IMG/VR virus record: IMGVR_UViG_3300045440_000102 | Coordinates: 1-35,115 of that record | Length of the DNA stretch: 35,115 nt | Reading direction: 5' to 3' (one strand) | DNA from: a virus | Shown here: piece after piece, positions 22,828 to 29,630 of the stretch | Numbering within the stretch: the stretch's first letter is position 1 | How the letters are laid out: each line of letters opens with the position of its first letter | Made by a program: the position numbers and the translations under genes | The notes under the pieces: generated by a model | Told to the model about the DNA's origin: nothing | What the model saw: the letters and a program-made list of their open reading frames with translations, nothing else | Database searches by the model: none

Positions 22828-23303
22828 TCAGGTTTTGCAGCTTTGCCAAGCAAGGTCTGCATCTGCACCAGCTCAGTGTCACTTAGTCCTTTAAGGTCAA
22901 CAACCGCAGTCTCGATTGCTCCGCCGTTAGGCCCGCTGATCTCACTGCGTGCAAGCTTCGGCACGTGATACTCGACAACGGACTGAAACAGGTTGAATGC
23001 CTTCTCAGGGTTTGGCCTGATCTCATAGACCACGTTGCCTTGACCGTCATAGACTTGCTTGCCGTCTTTGTCCAGCAAAGGCCTGCCGTTTGCCACTTGA
23101 TCAAGCCAGCCGGCTAAACGGTGCGCATTTCCGTCGACAAACTCTGCAATCGCAGCCTTTGCCGTGAGCGTGATCTTGTTCTGCGTGCCTGCAGCACGGC
23201 CTGAGCCAGCAGGCTTAGTGGCACCAGGCTTAGCACCGCCGCCATTGTTTGAGCCGGGTAATGCTCCGACTTTTCGCTTTGGAGCAGGTGTACGTAATTG
23301 CAT
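22824..23303 (-). CDS. terS: Terminase small subunit-like protein
   Basis: A 159-aa protein. ATG at 23303 is preferred (AAAGGG, 6 nt); an upstream TTG at 23309 is possible. The N-terminus is basic and Gly-rich (RKVGALPGSNNGGGAKPGAT), then GTQNKITLTAKAAIAEFVDG and a helical part with NPEKAFNLFQSVVEYHVPKL, ARSEISGPNGGAIET. The G-T-x-N-K-x-T-x-x-x-K start and P-K-L-A-R-x-E-x-x-G-x-x-G are typical of small terminase subunits and DUF5681-like proteins. It overlaps the large subunit by 4 nt. It would recognise the packaging site and load TerL. Confidence 0.75.
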   Translation of the reverse strand: MQLRTPAPKRKVGALPGSNNGGGAKPGATKPAGSGRAAGTQNKITLTAKAAIAEFVDGNAHRLAGWLDQVANGRPLLDKDGKQVYDGQGNVVYEIRPNPEKAFNLFQSVVEYHVPKLARSEISGPNGGAIETAVVDLKGLSDTELVQMQTLLGKAAKPE

Positions 23304-23370
23304 AATCAACCCTTTCGGTCAGATTGTCTGTTTTAGATTGTACCTTATTCACAACCACGCATGTTGGCAC

Positions 23371-23811
23371 CTACGTCTTGCCACGAACCACCACAAAGCG
23401 CTTGAGCCACTCAGGAGGCTGATCACCATAGACATAGGTCAGCAGCATGCCGTAAGCCTCGTCAGCTCCCTCGCACACAAAAGCTTCGTAGCCTTTTGCA
23501 CGCAGCTTATTGATCACCTCATTTTGATTGCTGCTCGTCTTGCCGCCGATCTTTTTCATCTCAATGAACAAGCCGTGCTTATCTTGCCGTGGCTCTGCAA
23601 GAAACAGGTCAGGAGCTCCTGCCAAAACCCCTTCCCTCTTCATCTGCGCAGCTACGCGAATCTCCCTCTTGCCGCCGTTCGGGATGCTCATAAAAACCAG
23701 GTCAGGATGGAAATTGCGCACTCTGGCAACAAGCAAGGTCTGTTCACTTGACTCAGATTTTGTAGGCTTTTTTCCTTCACTTGACCCAGATTTTTTAGGC
23801 TTGCTTTTCAT
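23371..23811 (-). CDS. VRR-NUC domain nuclease
   Basis: A 146-aa protein starting at ATG 23811. The longer frame to 23862 only translates the TTCGAGG repeats and is rejected. After a Lys/Ser-rich leader with an 11-residue tandem repeat (KPKKSGSSEGK, KPTKSESSEQT), the domain shows MSIPNGGKREIRVAAQMKRE, GAPDLFLAEP (Asp), GLFIEMKKIGG (Glu-x-Lys) and NKLRAKGYEAFVCEGADEAY. These are the D...E-x-K motifs of VRR-NUC (PD-(D/E)xK) nucleases, common in phages as single-domain junction or flap endonucleases. It sits between the terminase genes and the candidate origin, so it may resolve branched DNA before packaging. Confidence 0.85.
   Translation of the reverse strand: MKSKPKKSGSSEGKKPTKSESSEQTLLVARVRNFHPDLVFMSIPNGGKREIRVAAQMKREGVLAGAPDLFLAEPRQDKHGLFIEMKKIGGKTSSNQNEVINKLRAKGYEAFVCEGADEAYGMLLTYVYGDQPPEWLKRFVVVRGKT
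23743..23802. repeat. Two 27-bp direct repeats, 33 bp apart, inside the VRR-NUC gene
   Basis: The sequences at 23743-23769 and 23776-23802 differ at only a few bases. The 33-bp period equals 11 codons, so the duplication kept the frame and lengthened the charged N-terminal leader of the nuclease. Confidence 0.75.
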
Positions 23812-23818
23812 ACGTCTA

Positions 23819-24034
23819 GGTTCGAGGTTCGAGGTTCGAGGTTCTTTGGGTTCCACCACCACCGGAAATATATATACAACATATTCCTATATTTTATATA
23901 TTCCTGCTGGCTGTCAACTTTATACTATTATTTCGAACTTCGAACCTTTTAAGTAAAATATATATAAAAATCAACAACTTAAGCTAGTTCGAGGGGAGGT
24001 TCGAAGCTAGGTTCGAGGTTGCTAAAGTTCGAAA
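23819..24034. repeat. TTCGA repeat cluster in AT-rich DNA, candidate replication origin
   Basis: Three tandem 7-bp units (GGTTCGA) run from 23819. An inverted pair TTCGAACTTCGAACC lies at 23932-23946, and four more units lie at 23986-24034 (AGTTCGAGG, GGTTCGAAG, AGGTTCGAGG, AGTTCGAAA). Between them (about 23866-23975) the DNA is very AT-rich with several TATATA runs. The region separates the primase-helicase gene from the nuclease gene. Iteron-like repeats around a meltable segment beside a primase gene are typical of replication origins. No coding potential is seen. Confidence 0.55.
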
Positions 24035-24037
24035 TGT

Positions 24038-26425
24038 TCAGCTCAAAGGATCTTCATTTTTTGTTTTTTCCAATAAATTTCGAATTTCGTCATTTATTTC
24101 AGATTTTTCCAATCCATTAAAAGCCTTCAGTCTCGAACCTTTTAGCCAAATCGTGCAAGCCTTGCCTTCCCACTTGACGGAGTGTCCAAGCGTAGAATAG
24201 CCAAGTTTCATGAGCATTTTGTTCAATAAAATTGTCTTCGGCACTTCTATGTCTTCAACAAAACTTAAGGCTGTTGTGAAGTGTCTGCTTGACAAAATTT
24301 GGTCATTAAAGCCGTATCCACCCTCTAACAATAGGTCTTTTACAACCGTAAAGTCATCGCTTACGTTCAAACTGACCATTTGATTTTTTGCTATTGATGC
24401 CGGAGCTTGGCCTTTAGGGTTGAAAAATGGGCTTAGTTTGTACTCAAGCAGCCACTTTCTCAGGCCCGGTGCATGGTCACGAATGGCACTAAACAGAGTG
24501 CTGAAGTAGTTGCTGTCAGCCACTTTTGCCAGGTCTTCTTGGCTATTGAACGGGGTAAATTGAACCCACCAACGGCGGTCCGTGTCTTCCAAGGGCAGAG
24601 CATCGTGGTGGTTGGTAAAGGCAATGTAGTTGACCGTGTTTGGTGCTACATACTCATCAAAGCCCTTTGGGTGTATGGTGACCTGATCGTTGGTGATGTA
24701 TGGCTTGATGGTATTGAGCACATCATGTCGGTTGTGACCAACCATCCTGATCTCTTCTAAAACATTGACGCACCGGCCTGAAGCCCATTTGGTAAACCCG
24801 GTTTGAAGGACTGAGGGCGATACGATCCCGACGTTGACCATTCCCATGACGCCCATCATCAGGTTGCCAAGTACAGACTTGCCATCGCCTTCAATTCCTT
24901 TTATCAATGGTGACCAACGGATTTTGACCCCCGGGTTTTGTGCATTGAAGGCCATCCAACTAACCATGATGTCTACTGAGTTTTCCTCTACCAAGATCAT
25001 ATTCAAGTGGTTTAGAACGGTTTCTACTGCCTCTAAATCTGCCTGGCTCAGGTTCACAGGCACATCCGGGGCGCTGTTTCTGTTGTATTCATTGACACAA
25101 GGCACTCCGTCCAGTTCAAACATGTCATCTGCCATGGGCAAATAGATGATTTTGTCTGGCGTTGGTATTCTGAAAAGGTCTAAAGCTAGAGTGGCAGCAG
25201 AGTCATCTCCAGTGAACCGGTTATACATAGCTGCAAAACCCTGCTGACTGACCCTTCTTTTGGTGGTCACGTTAAAAAACCTGTCAATGCTTGTTACATA
25301 AACCCAGTCACCTAACCATTCAGGCACACCTTCATGGATTTTTGGCTTGATCAAGCCTTTGGCATCTGAAATGGAAATTGGGAAGCCCAGGTCCTTGAAC
25401 TTGGTTTTAAGTACTCCTGCCAGCACATTGCGGCTCAGGTGATCAAGGCCTAACTCAGCCTTGATCTGGTCGATCACAAAGGTTTTAAGCCGTTCAAGGT
25501 CTGTCTCATCAACAATGAGCTGCTTGCATTTGTCAAAGGTCTTTTGTTGCTCAGCCTTCTTGACCTCGCCAACCCGTTTGATAATTGAGGCCAGGGTGAT
25601 GGCACCGCCTCCTGTGCTGCGCTGCTCACTAAAGGAATCCCATTTAGCTTCTAACTCACGCCGGTCGTAAGAGCCGGTCTCACGACTGGCGTGGTCCCAA
25701 AGCTCCATCCATTCTTCAGTTCCAAGACCCTGATGATGCAAAGCCATGCCAAGTTGAAGCCATTGGTCATATTGTTCAATGTCACCTATGTATGGCAGCA
25801 GCTCAATCTCAACTCGTTCAAGATCCCAGTCAGAGATTGGAGCCTTATAGGCTTCAAGGCCTAATTGCTCATTGGCACCAAAATGCTCTTCAACAAACCA
25901 ACCCACATCTTGTGTGACTAAAGGCAAAGACCCATGGCCGTTGAGCTTATGGCCTGTCACGGTAAAGTAGCGGCTTTCCTTATAGACCTCAACATTGCCT
26001 TTCTTGCCATTTATGGCCAAGTTAGACTTTGTGAACAACTTGATGCCTGTGCCTGAAGGACTAGTCTCTGCATAGCCATCAACCCGGTCTAACAAATTTT
26101 GAGCCAATCCATTCAGCTGCCCATCCTCAACGCATTCATCTAGATCAATGCCGTGGATGCCGTCAGAGCCATCAAAAGCTATACCAATTCCTTCATAGCC
26201 TTCCATCAAGTATGCATCGAATGCATCTTCATAGGTTGACCAATGTTTTGGGTTGGTTACTTGAGCTAAACGGCCATTGACCTGGTGGGGTACTTTTTTC
26301 CAAACTTCTTCGCCGTTCTTTTTTGTATGGCGTTCAAGTCTCCATACAACCCATCGACAAATCGACTTTAATTCTTGTGGGATAGACTCAGGTTTGACAG
26401 GTAGGACTTGTGGTTTAGATAACAT
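24038..26425 (-). CDS. Primase-helicase with N-terminal AEP-like and C-terminal AAA+/SF3-like domains
   Basis: A 795-aa replication protein. ATG at 26425 is chosen (AAGGGG upstream). A TTG at 26446 extends the frame by 7 residues; the numbers here use that longer count. The primase part shows GIHGIDLDE (acidic pair Asp101/Asp103), SPSGTGIKLF (about 129-138) and EVYKESRYFTVTGH (153-166), as in phage prim-pol domains. YDQWLQLGMALHHQ (226-239) to SIIKRV is a PriCT-2-like linker. The helicase shows Walker A GIEGDGKS (517-524), Walker B CVNVLEEI (559-566) and NYIAFTNHHDALPLEDTDRR (sensor region). It would unwind and prime DNA at the origin repeats next door. No DNA polymerase gene is in the window. 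It is on the late strand but nearest the divergent junction. Confidence 0.85.
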   Translation of the reverse strand: MLSKPQVLPVKPESIPQELKSICRWVVWRLERHTKKNGEEVWKKVPHQVNGRLAQVTNPKHWSTYEDAFDAYLMEGYEGIGIAFDGSDGIHGIDLDECVEDGQLNGLAQNLLDRVDGYAETSPSGTGIKLFTKSNLAINGKKGNVEVYKESRYFTVTGHKLNGHGSLPLVTQDVGWFVEEHFGANEQLGLEAYKAPISDWDLERVEIELLPYIGDIEQYDQWLQLGMALHHQGLGTEEWMELWDHASRETGSYDRRELEAKWDSFSEQRSTGGGAITLASIIKRVGEVKKAEQQKTFDKCKQLIVDETDLERLKTFVIDQIKAELGLDHLSRNVLAGVLKTKFKDLGFPISISDAKGLIKPKIHEGVPEWLGDWVYVTSIDRFFNVTTKRRVSQQGFAAMYNRFTGDDSAATLALDLFRIPTPDKIIYLPMADDMFELDGVPCVNEYNRNSAPDVPVNLSQADLEAVETVLNHLNMILVEENSVDIMVSWMAFNAQNPGVKIRWSPLIKGIEGDGKSVLGNLMMGVMGMVNVGIVSPSVLQTGFTKWASGRCVNVLEEIRMVGHNRHDVLNTIKPYITNDQVTIHPKGFDEYVAPNTVNYIAFTNHHDALPLEDTDRRWWVQFTPFNSQEDLAKVADSNYFSTLFSAIRDHAPGLRKWLLEYKLSPFFNPKGQAPASIAKNQMVSLNVSDDFTVVKDLLLEGGYGFNDQILSSRHFTTALSFVEDIEVPKTILLNKMLMKLGYSTLGHSVKWEGKACTIWLKGSRLKAFNGLEKSEINDEIRNLLEKTKNEDPLS

Positions 26426-26642
26426 TATTGCCCCTTGAAGATTCAATTCTTAAGGCAATGGAGTCTCTGTAGTCAGAGGCAGCAACTTCCATAAAAGCAA
26501 CAATGATCGCAGTTCTGTTCATTCCCTTGGGAAGATTGGAAGTGGCGTTTAGGGCTTCTTTCATGTAGATTTTTGCCGTTTCACACGAGTCAAAAACCAA
26601 TCTCTCCAAAGACGGAGACGAGTCGTTAGTCTGGATAGACAT
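26415..26642 (-). CDS. Small hypothetical protein, first gene of the leftward arm
   Basis: A 75-aa protein: MSIQTNDSSPSLERLVFDSC, ETAKIYMKEALNATSNLPKG, then NRTAIIVAFMEVAASDYRDS. It looks helical and soluble. It overlaps the primase start by 11 bp, so the two are probably co-translated. The upstream ribosome site (GAAAGAAAAG) is weak. It is the first gene transcribed leftward from the divergent junction. No family recognised. Confidence 0.6.
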   Translation of the reverse strand: MSIQTNDSSPSLERLVFDSCETAKIYMKEALNATSNLPKGMNRTAIIVAFMEVAASDYRDSIALRIESSRGNNVI

Positions 26643-26780
26643 GCTTTTCTTTCATTAAACCCATTCACAAAAGTGGTCGGGCAGATGCTGTGAAAGGGGA
26701 AAGCATCCTTGTCGGTCGAATAGCTAATTCGCCCCAAGCCCACAAACATCATACACTAAAAAAACAATGTACAATACACC
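26643..26780. promoter_or_regulatory. Divergent regulatory region between the two arms
   Basis: 138 bp without a gene. AATGTACAAT (26766-26775), a near copy of the TTGTACAA palindrome of the early promoters, ends 5 bp before the regulator ATG and contains a TACAAT -10 hexamer, so the rightward transcript could start at or next to the ATG. On the minus strand TTGTAC, 15 bp, TATGAT is a weak leftward promoter that shares the same palindrome. The rest shows nothing I can name. Confidence 0.5.
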
Positions 26781-27038
26781 ATGACTCAAAAAAAAATTAA
26801 ACCTTTTAAAGCCGAGTGTCGAAAGGCTCTTGACATGCTGCTTGCTCACTTTGGCACAAAAGCCGAGATGGCAAGGCAGGCCAAGATGAGCCGGAACACT
26901 GTTTCTTACTGGTTTACACGTGGCCAGGTAGGCCGTGTGGCAGCCAAAAAGTTCGGCTCAATGAAGACCTTGCCATTCACAAAAGAGCAGCTCAGGCCTG
27001 ACATAGGCAACTGGCTGCCGGTGGCCAAACGCAAATAA
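26781..27038 (+). CDS. Cro/YdaS-like HTH transcription regulator
   Basis: An 85-aa basic protein. A helix-turn-helix is visible in AHFGTKAEMARQAKMSRNTV (about 27-46), followed by SYWFTRGQVGRVAAKKFGSM and the ending LPFTKEQLRPDIGNW. The F-G-x-x-x-x-M-A-x-x-x-x-(M/V)-S...V-S-x-W-F-x-x-G and L-R-P-D-I endings are typical of Cro-like and YdaS-like phage regulators. It has no dimerisation domain of the CI kind. It is the first early gene and has no ribosome site before its ATG, which suits a leaderless mRNA. It probably binds the TTGTACAA palindromes overlapping its own and the other early promoters. A YdaS-type toxin partner is not present. Confidence 0.75.
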   Translation: MTQKKIKPFKAECRKALDMLLAHFGTKAEMARQAKMSRNTVSYWFTRGQVGRVAAKKFGSMKTLPFTKEQLRPDIGNWLPVAKRK

Positions 27039-27052
27039 ATTAAAAAAAACGC

Positions 27053-27128
27053 AAAATAGTTGTGTACGACTCAAAAAGTGTTGTACAATGCAATCACGGC
27101 AATGACGCCGTCTCAATGTTGTAAAGGA
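27053..27128 (+). promoter_or_regulatory. Early promoter P1 with operator palindrome and 5'-end hairpin leader
   Basis: TTGTGT (27060-27065), 18 bp, TACAAT (27084-27089). The -10 lies in the palindrome TTGTACAA (27081-27088). Seven bases after the -10 begins a hairpin ACGGC AATGAC GCCGT (27096-27111), so it would sit at the mRNA 5' end. CTCAATGTTG and the ribosome site GTAAAGGA (27121-27128) follow. Near-identical modules occur at 27712 and 30721. Confidence 0.75.
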
Positions 27129-27135
27129 AAAAATC

Positions 27136-27309
27136 ATGAATCAATTGACCAGAGACATCATGGCTTGGCTTAAGGTTGACGCAGACACGGCAATCAAAGT
27201 TCAAGAAGTAATGATGGAATACGCAGACGTAACATTTAGCAACAGCTCAACGGCTGTGTTGAAGCGTTTGGCCAAAGAATGTTTCCTCACACTCTGCAAC
27301 CGATCATGA
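27136..27309 (+). CDS. Small early protein, unknown function
   Basis: A 57-aa gene: MNQLTRDIMAWLKVDADTAI, KVQEVMMEYADVTFSNSSTA, VLKRLAKECFLTLCNRS. It follows promoter P1 and its ribosome site AAAGGA by 7 nt. It is probably a small helical protein. Its TGA overlaps the next ATG (ATGA). As a first gene behind an early promoter, it could be a host-takeover factor. No family is recognised. Confidence 0.65.
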   Translation: MNQLTRDIMAWLKVDADTAIKVQEVMMEYADVTFSNSSTAVLKRLAKECFLTLCNRS

Positions 27310-27704
27310 ACTACAAACACAATGACGGCGGTCGCAAGGCTGCAGGCTATAAAGGCGTAGCAGGTGATTGCGGTGCAAGAGCAATGGCAATAGCTCTGCA
27401 GCTTGACTACAAAGCCGTTTACAAAGAACTTTCTAAAGCCAACGCAGACAATGGCCGTTCAAGATCAGCGCGCAACGGCATCATGAAAGACACCTACACA
27501 GAGGTGCTCAAACGTCATGGTTGGATCTGGATGAAAGCGCCTACATTCGAAGGCCGTAAGGCTCGCTGCAGCGACATGCCTCCAGGCCATGTGATTGCCA
27601 AACAAGCCAGACACTTTGTTGCTGTGATCGATGGTGTGGCTCATGACAGCTGGAACTCATCGACTCGTATGGTCTATGGCTATTGGGCCAAAAAACAAAA
27701 GTAA
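27306..27704 (+). CDS. Putative papain-like fold (cysteine peptidase-like) early protein
   Basis: A 132-aa protein. ATG at 27306 is chosen because it overlaps the upstream stop; the in-frame ATG at 27279 has no better site. The order AGDCGARAMAIALQLDYKAV, GHVIAKQARHFVAVIDGVAH, then DSWNSS places Cys (in GDCGARA), His (in RHFVAVIDG) and Asp/Asn (in HDSWNS) as in C39/papain-like enzymes. The pattern D-C-x-x-R-A-x-A-I-A, H-x-x-A-V-x-x-G, D-x-W-(N/D) is familiar from phage proteins annotated as peptidase-like. It could cleave or modify a host protein early. Activity is inferred. Confidence 0.55.
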   Translation: MNYKHNDGGRKAAGYKGVAGDCGARAMAIALQLDYKAVYKELSKANADNGRSRSARNGIMKDTYTEVLKRHGWIWMKAPTFEGRKARCSDMPPGHVIAKQARHFVAVIDGVAHDSWNSSTRMVYGYWAKKQK

Positions 27705-27711
27705 AAAATAA

Positions 27712-27780
27712 TTGTGCAGCACTTAAAAAGTGTTGTACAATTAACCTACAGCAATCCGCTGTCTCAATGTTGTAAAGGAT
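27712..27780 (+). promoter_or_regulatory. Early promoter P2 with operator palindrome and covarying 5'-end hairpin
   Basis: TTGTGC (27712-27717), 18 bp, TACAAT (27736-27741) within TTGTACAA. Six bases later the hairpin ACAGC AATCC GCTGT (27748-27762) begins; compared with P1 and P3 one G-C pair has become A-T on both sides. CTCAATGTTGTAAAGGA follows, ending just before the gene at 27786. Confidence 0.75.
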
Positions 27781-27785
27781 CTACC

Positions 27786-27989
27786 ATGACTACTCTCACT
27801 GCAAACAACCCTTTGATGGTCACAATCAAAAACGTCTATGGCACGGAGATGATCTATCCTGCCAATTCAGTTGCACAAATTTTTGCTGACATTGCACGCC
27901 AAAAAACTCTTAGCCGCGAGACGCTTAAGCAAGCAAAAGCTCTCGGCTATGAGATTCAAGTTATGCAACCAAAATTAGAGCTTGCATGA
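27786..27989 (+). CDS. Small early protein, unknown function
   Basis: A 67-aa protein starting MTTLTANNPLMVTIKNVYGT. It continues EMIYPANSVAQIFADIARQK and TLSRETLKQAKALGYEIQVM. ATG at 27786 follows AAAGGA; the longer frame back to 27714 covers the promoter and is rejected. The middle is a helical pair, and L-S-R-E-T-L-K-x-A-K-x-L-G-Y-E-I-x-V is a common ending in small early proteins of environmental phages. The stop overlaps the next start. Confidence 0.65.
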   Translation: MTTLTANNPLMVTIKNVYGTEMIYPANSVAQIFADIARQKTLSRETLKQAKALGYEIQVMQPKLELA

Positions 27990-28096
27990 AAGTCTATCTT
28001 GCTCTTGCTGCCATCGGGATGCTAGTGCCTTTCTACTTGATTGGCTTAGCAGCCAACATGCTCATCATTCGCGTATGGTCATGGGCAACAGAGTGA
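27986..28096 (+). CDS. Single-helix membrane microprotein
   Basis: A 36-aa ORF: MKVYLALAAIGMLVPFYLIG, then LAANMLIIRVWSWATE. Nearly all of it is one hydrophobic helix. Its ATG overlaps the upstream TGA and its end overlaps the helicase start, so it is probably coupled on both sides. It could be a small inner-membrane protein acting in superinfection exclusion or host interference. This is speculative; coding is supported only by the overlaps and the TM-like composition. Confidence 0.45.
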   Translation: MKVYLALAAIGMLVPFYLIGLAANMLIIRVWSWATE

Positions 28097-28338
28097 AGCT
28101 ATACCCACATCAAGTGCAAGCGGTGCAATGGCTAGGTCAGCGACCTAAGGCCATTCTTGCTCTGGACATGGGTTTAGGCAAGACTTGTGTGTCTGCATTA
28201 GATTTAGTAAAGCCTGCGCTGGTGGTGTGCCCAGCCTCGTTGAAACTCAACTGGCAAAGAGAGCTGAAGATGTGCGTCCTGACCTTAGCGTACAAGTCAT
28301 CAAGTCACCTAAAGACCAGCCAAACAAATCTGACGTGA
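28081..28338 (+). CDS. SNF2-type helicase, N-terminal part (frameshifted from 28267-29630)
   Basis: The start of the helicase: MGNRVKLYPHQVQAVQWLGQ (Q-motif region), ILALDMGLGKTCVSAL with Walker A MGLGKT, then LVVCPASLKLNWQREL (motif Ia). After NWQREL the frame goes astray (KMCVLTLAYKSSS) and ends at 28338. The next frame continues with DVRPDLSVQVIKSPKDQ from 28267. One base seems to be missing between 28266 and 28267, for example a second G in CTG(G)AAG. The ATG lies inside the microprotein gene with no ribosome site, so translation is probably coupled. The gene is otherwise about 516 aa. Residues after 28266 in this frame are not part of the protein. Confidence 0.8.
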   Translation: MGNRVKLYPHQVQAVQWLGQRPKAILALDMGLGKTCVSALDLVKPALVVCPASLKLNWQRELKMCVLTLAYKSSSHLKTSQTNLT

Positions 28339-29630
28339 CCATCATCAACTACGACATTTTGCAGAAAGTAGAGCTGCCATCAGTCTCAACGTTGATTGTT
28401 GACGAAGCTCACTACGCAAAGAACTACAAAGCCAAACGCACAAAGGTTTTGATGCAGCTGATCAAGGCAACGCCTAACGTCAGTCTGCTTACAGGCACGC
28501 CGATCGTCAACCGGCCAATTGAGCTGTGGACTTTGCTCTACTCTATTGGCGCAACTAAGCTTGGCTACTTTGAGTTTGGCATGAGGTATTGCGCTGGTTG
28601 GAAAACACCATGGGATACCTACGACTTCACAGGTTCAAGCCGCTCTGCTGAGTTGGCAGCCCTGCTCAAACCATTCATGCTGCGGATGACAAAGACTGAG
28701 TGCTTAAAAGATCTGCCATCAAAGACTTACAGAGTCATTGAGCTTGACTTGCCAGTTGACAAGCGTGAGAAAGCTTTTGACCAAAAACAAATTGACAAGC
28801 CAGACTCAATACCTTTTGAAGCCATCAGCGACATCTTAAAGCTTAACGCTGAGCGCAAGCTGCCTGATGCAATCACATACATCAAAGACTGTCTTGAACA
28901 GACAGACAAGGTCGTGGTCTTTGCGCACCATATACACATCATTGATGGCTTGATGGAAGGGCTCAAAGAGTTCAACCCAGTTAAAGTAACTGGCTCAGTC
29001 AAGAACGAAGACCGTCAAACAGCTGTTGACACATTTCAAGCAGACAGCAAATGCAGGGTCTTTGTAGGCAACATCAAGGCTGCAGGAGTAGGTCTGACTC
29101 TGACTGCTGCAAGCCACGTAGTTTTTGTTGAAGCAAGCTGGTCGCCAGCAGACATACAACAAGCAGCAGACCGCTGCCATAGAATTGGACAGAAGGACAA
29201 TGTTACGGTCGACCTTCTGACCATATCCGAGTCCATCGACTCTTTAGTGCTGCATTCAGTGCTGACGAAGATGGACGTTATAGACCGCATCATCAAGGAG
29301 TCCACCATGGATCAATCTCTCATTGCACAAAAACTTCGTGAACTAGCCGATTTGTTTGACTCATTTGACAAGCAAGTAGAAGCAGCAGCCCCAAAGGCAG
29401 TCAAGCCAAAACCTGCTCCAACAGAACCTGTTAGCAAAATTGAAATAGCAGCCGATAACGACGTAGTTGCCACGCTAGACGACTTGCGTCAAGGCATGGC
29501 AGAATTGATTGGTTCAGGCAAGCGTGACAAAGTGGTTGCTATTCTGGCAAAACTTAACGTTAAAAAGGTTAGTGAAATTGATGAAGACAAGTTTGCAGAA
29601 GCAATGGGCCTAATCAATGGCGCACGCTAA
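28267..29630 (+). CDS. SNF2/HARP-like DNA helicase, main part
   Basis: This continues the helicase. The open frame reaches back to 28185 but is meaningful only from 28267. Motifs in order: TLIVDEAHYAKN (DEAH box), VSLLTGTPIVNRP (motif III), YRVIELDLPVD, VVVFAHHIHIIDGL (motif IV), VGNIKAAGVGLTLTAASHVV (motif V) and PADIQQAADRCHRIGQ (motif VI), which is the SWI2/SNF2 pattern. Phage members are short SMARCAL1/HARP-like enzymes that anneal or remodel DNA forks. The C-terminal 105 residues are a separate helical domain (MDQSLIAQKLRELADLFDSF ... LDDLRQGMAELIGSGKRDKV) with its own internal ribosome site. The end overlaps the nuclease start by 14 bp. Expression comes from promoter P2. Confidence 0.85.
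29307..29630 (+). CDS. Possible internal in-frame start giving the helicase C-terminal domain alone
   Basis: ATG at 29307 has a perfect AAGGAG 6 nt upstream, inside the helicase gene and in frame. It would give a 107-aa protein: MDQSLIAQKLRELADLFDSF, a Lys/Pro/Ala linker, then DLRQGMAELIGSGKRDKVVA and KVSEIDEDKFAEAMG. The last part resembles the helical domain at the end of several phage recombination and ssDNA-associated proteins (D-(V/L)-R...L....G...V..IL..L.V.KVSE...). It may be made as well as the full helicase, or it may be an independent gene later fused to it. The feature is predicted only from the ribosome site and domain boundary. Confidence 0.45.
   Translation: MDQSLIAQKLRELADLFDSFDKQVEAAAPKAVKPKPAPTEPVSKIEIAADNDVVATLDDLRQGMAELIGSGKRDKVVAILAKLNVKKVSEIDEDKFAEAMGLINGAR

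Noticed and set aside
23819-24034. CRISPR-like array
   Set aside because: Units are only 7-10 bp, partly tandem without spacers and in both orientations, and no cas genes are present.
26781-27038. YdaS/YdaT toxin-antitoxin pair
   Set aside because: Only a YdaS/Cro-like DNA-binding protein is present; the next gene shows no YdaT-like features.
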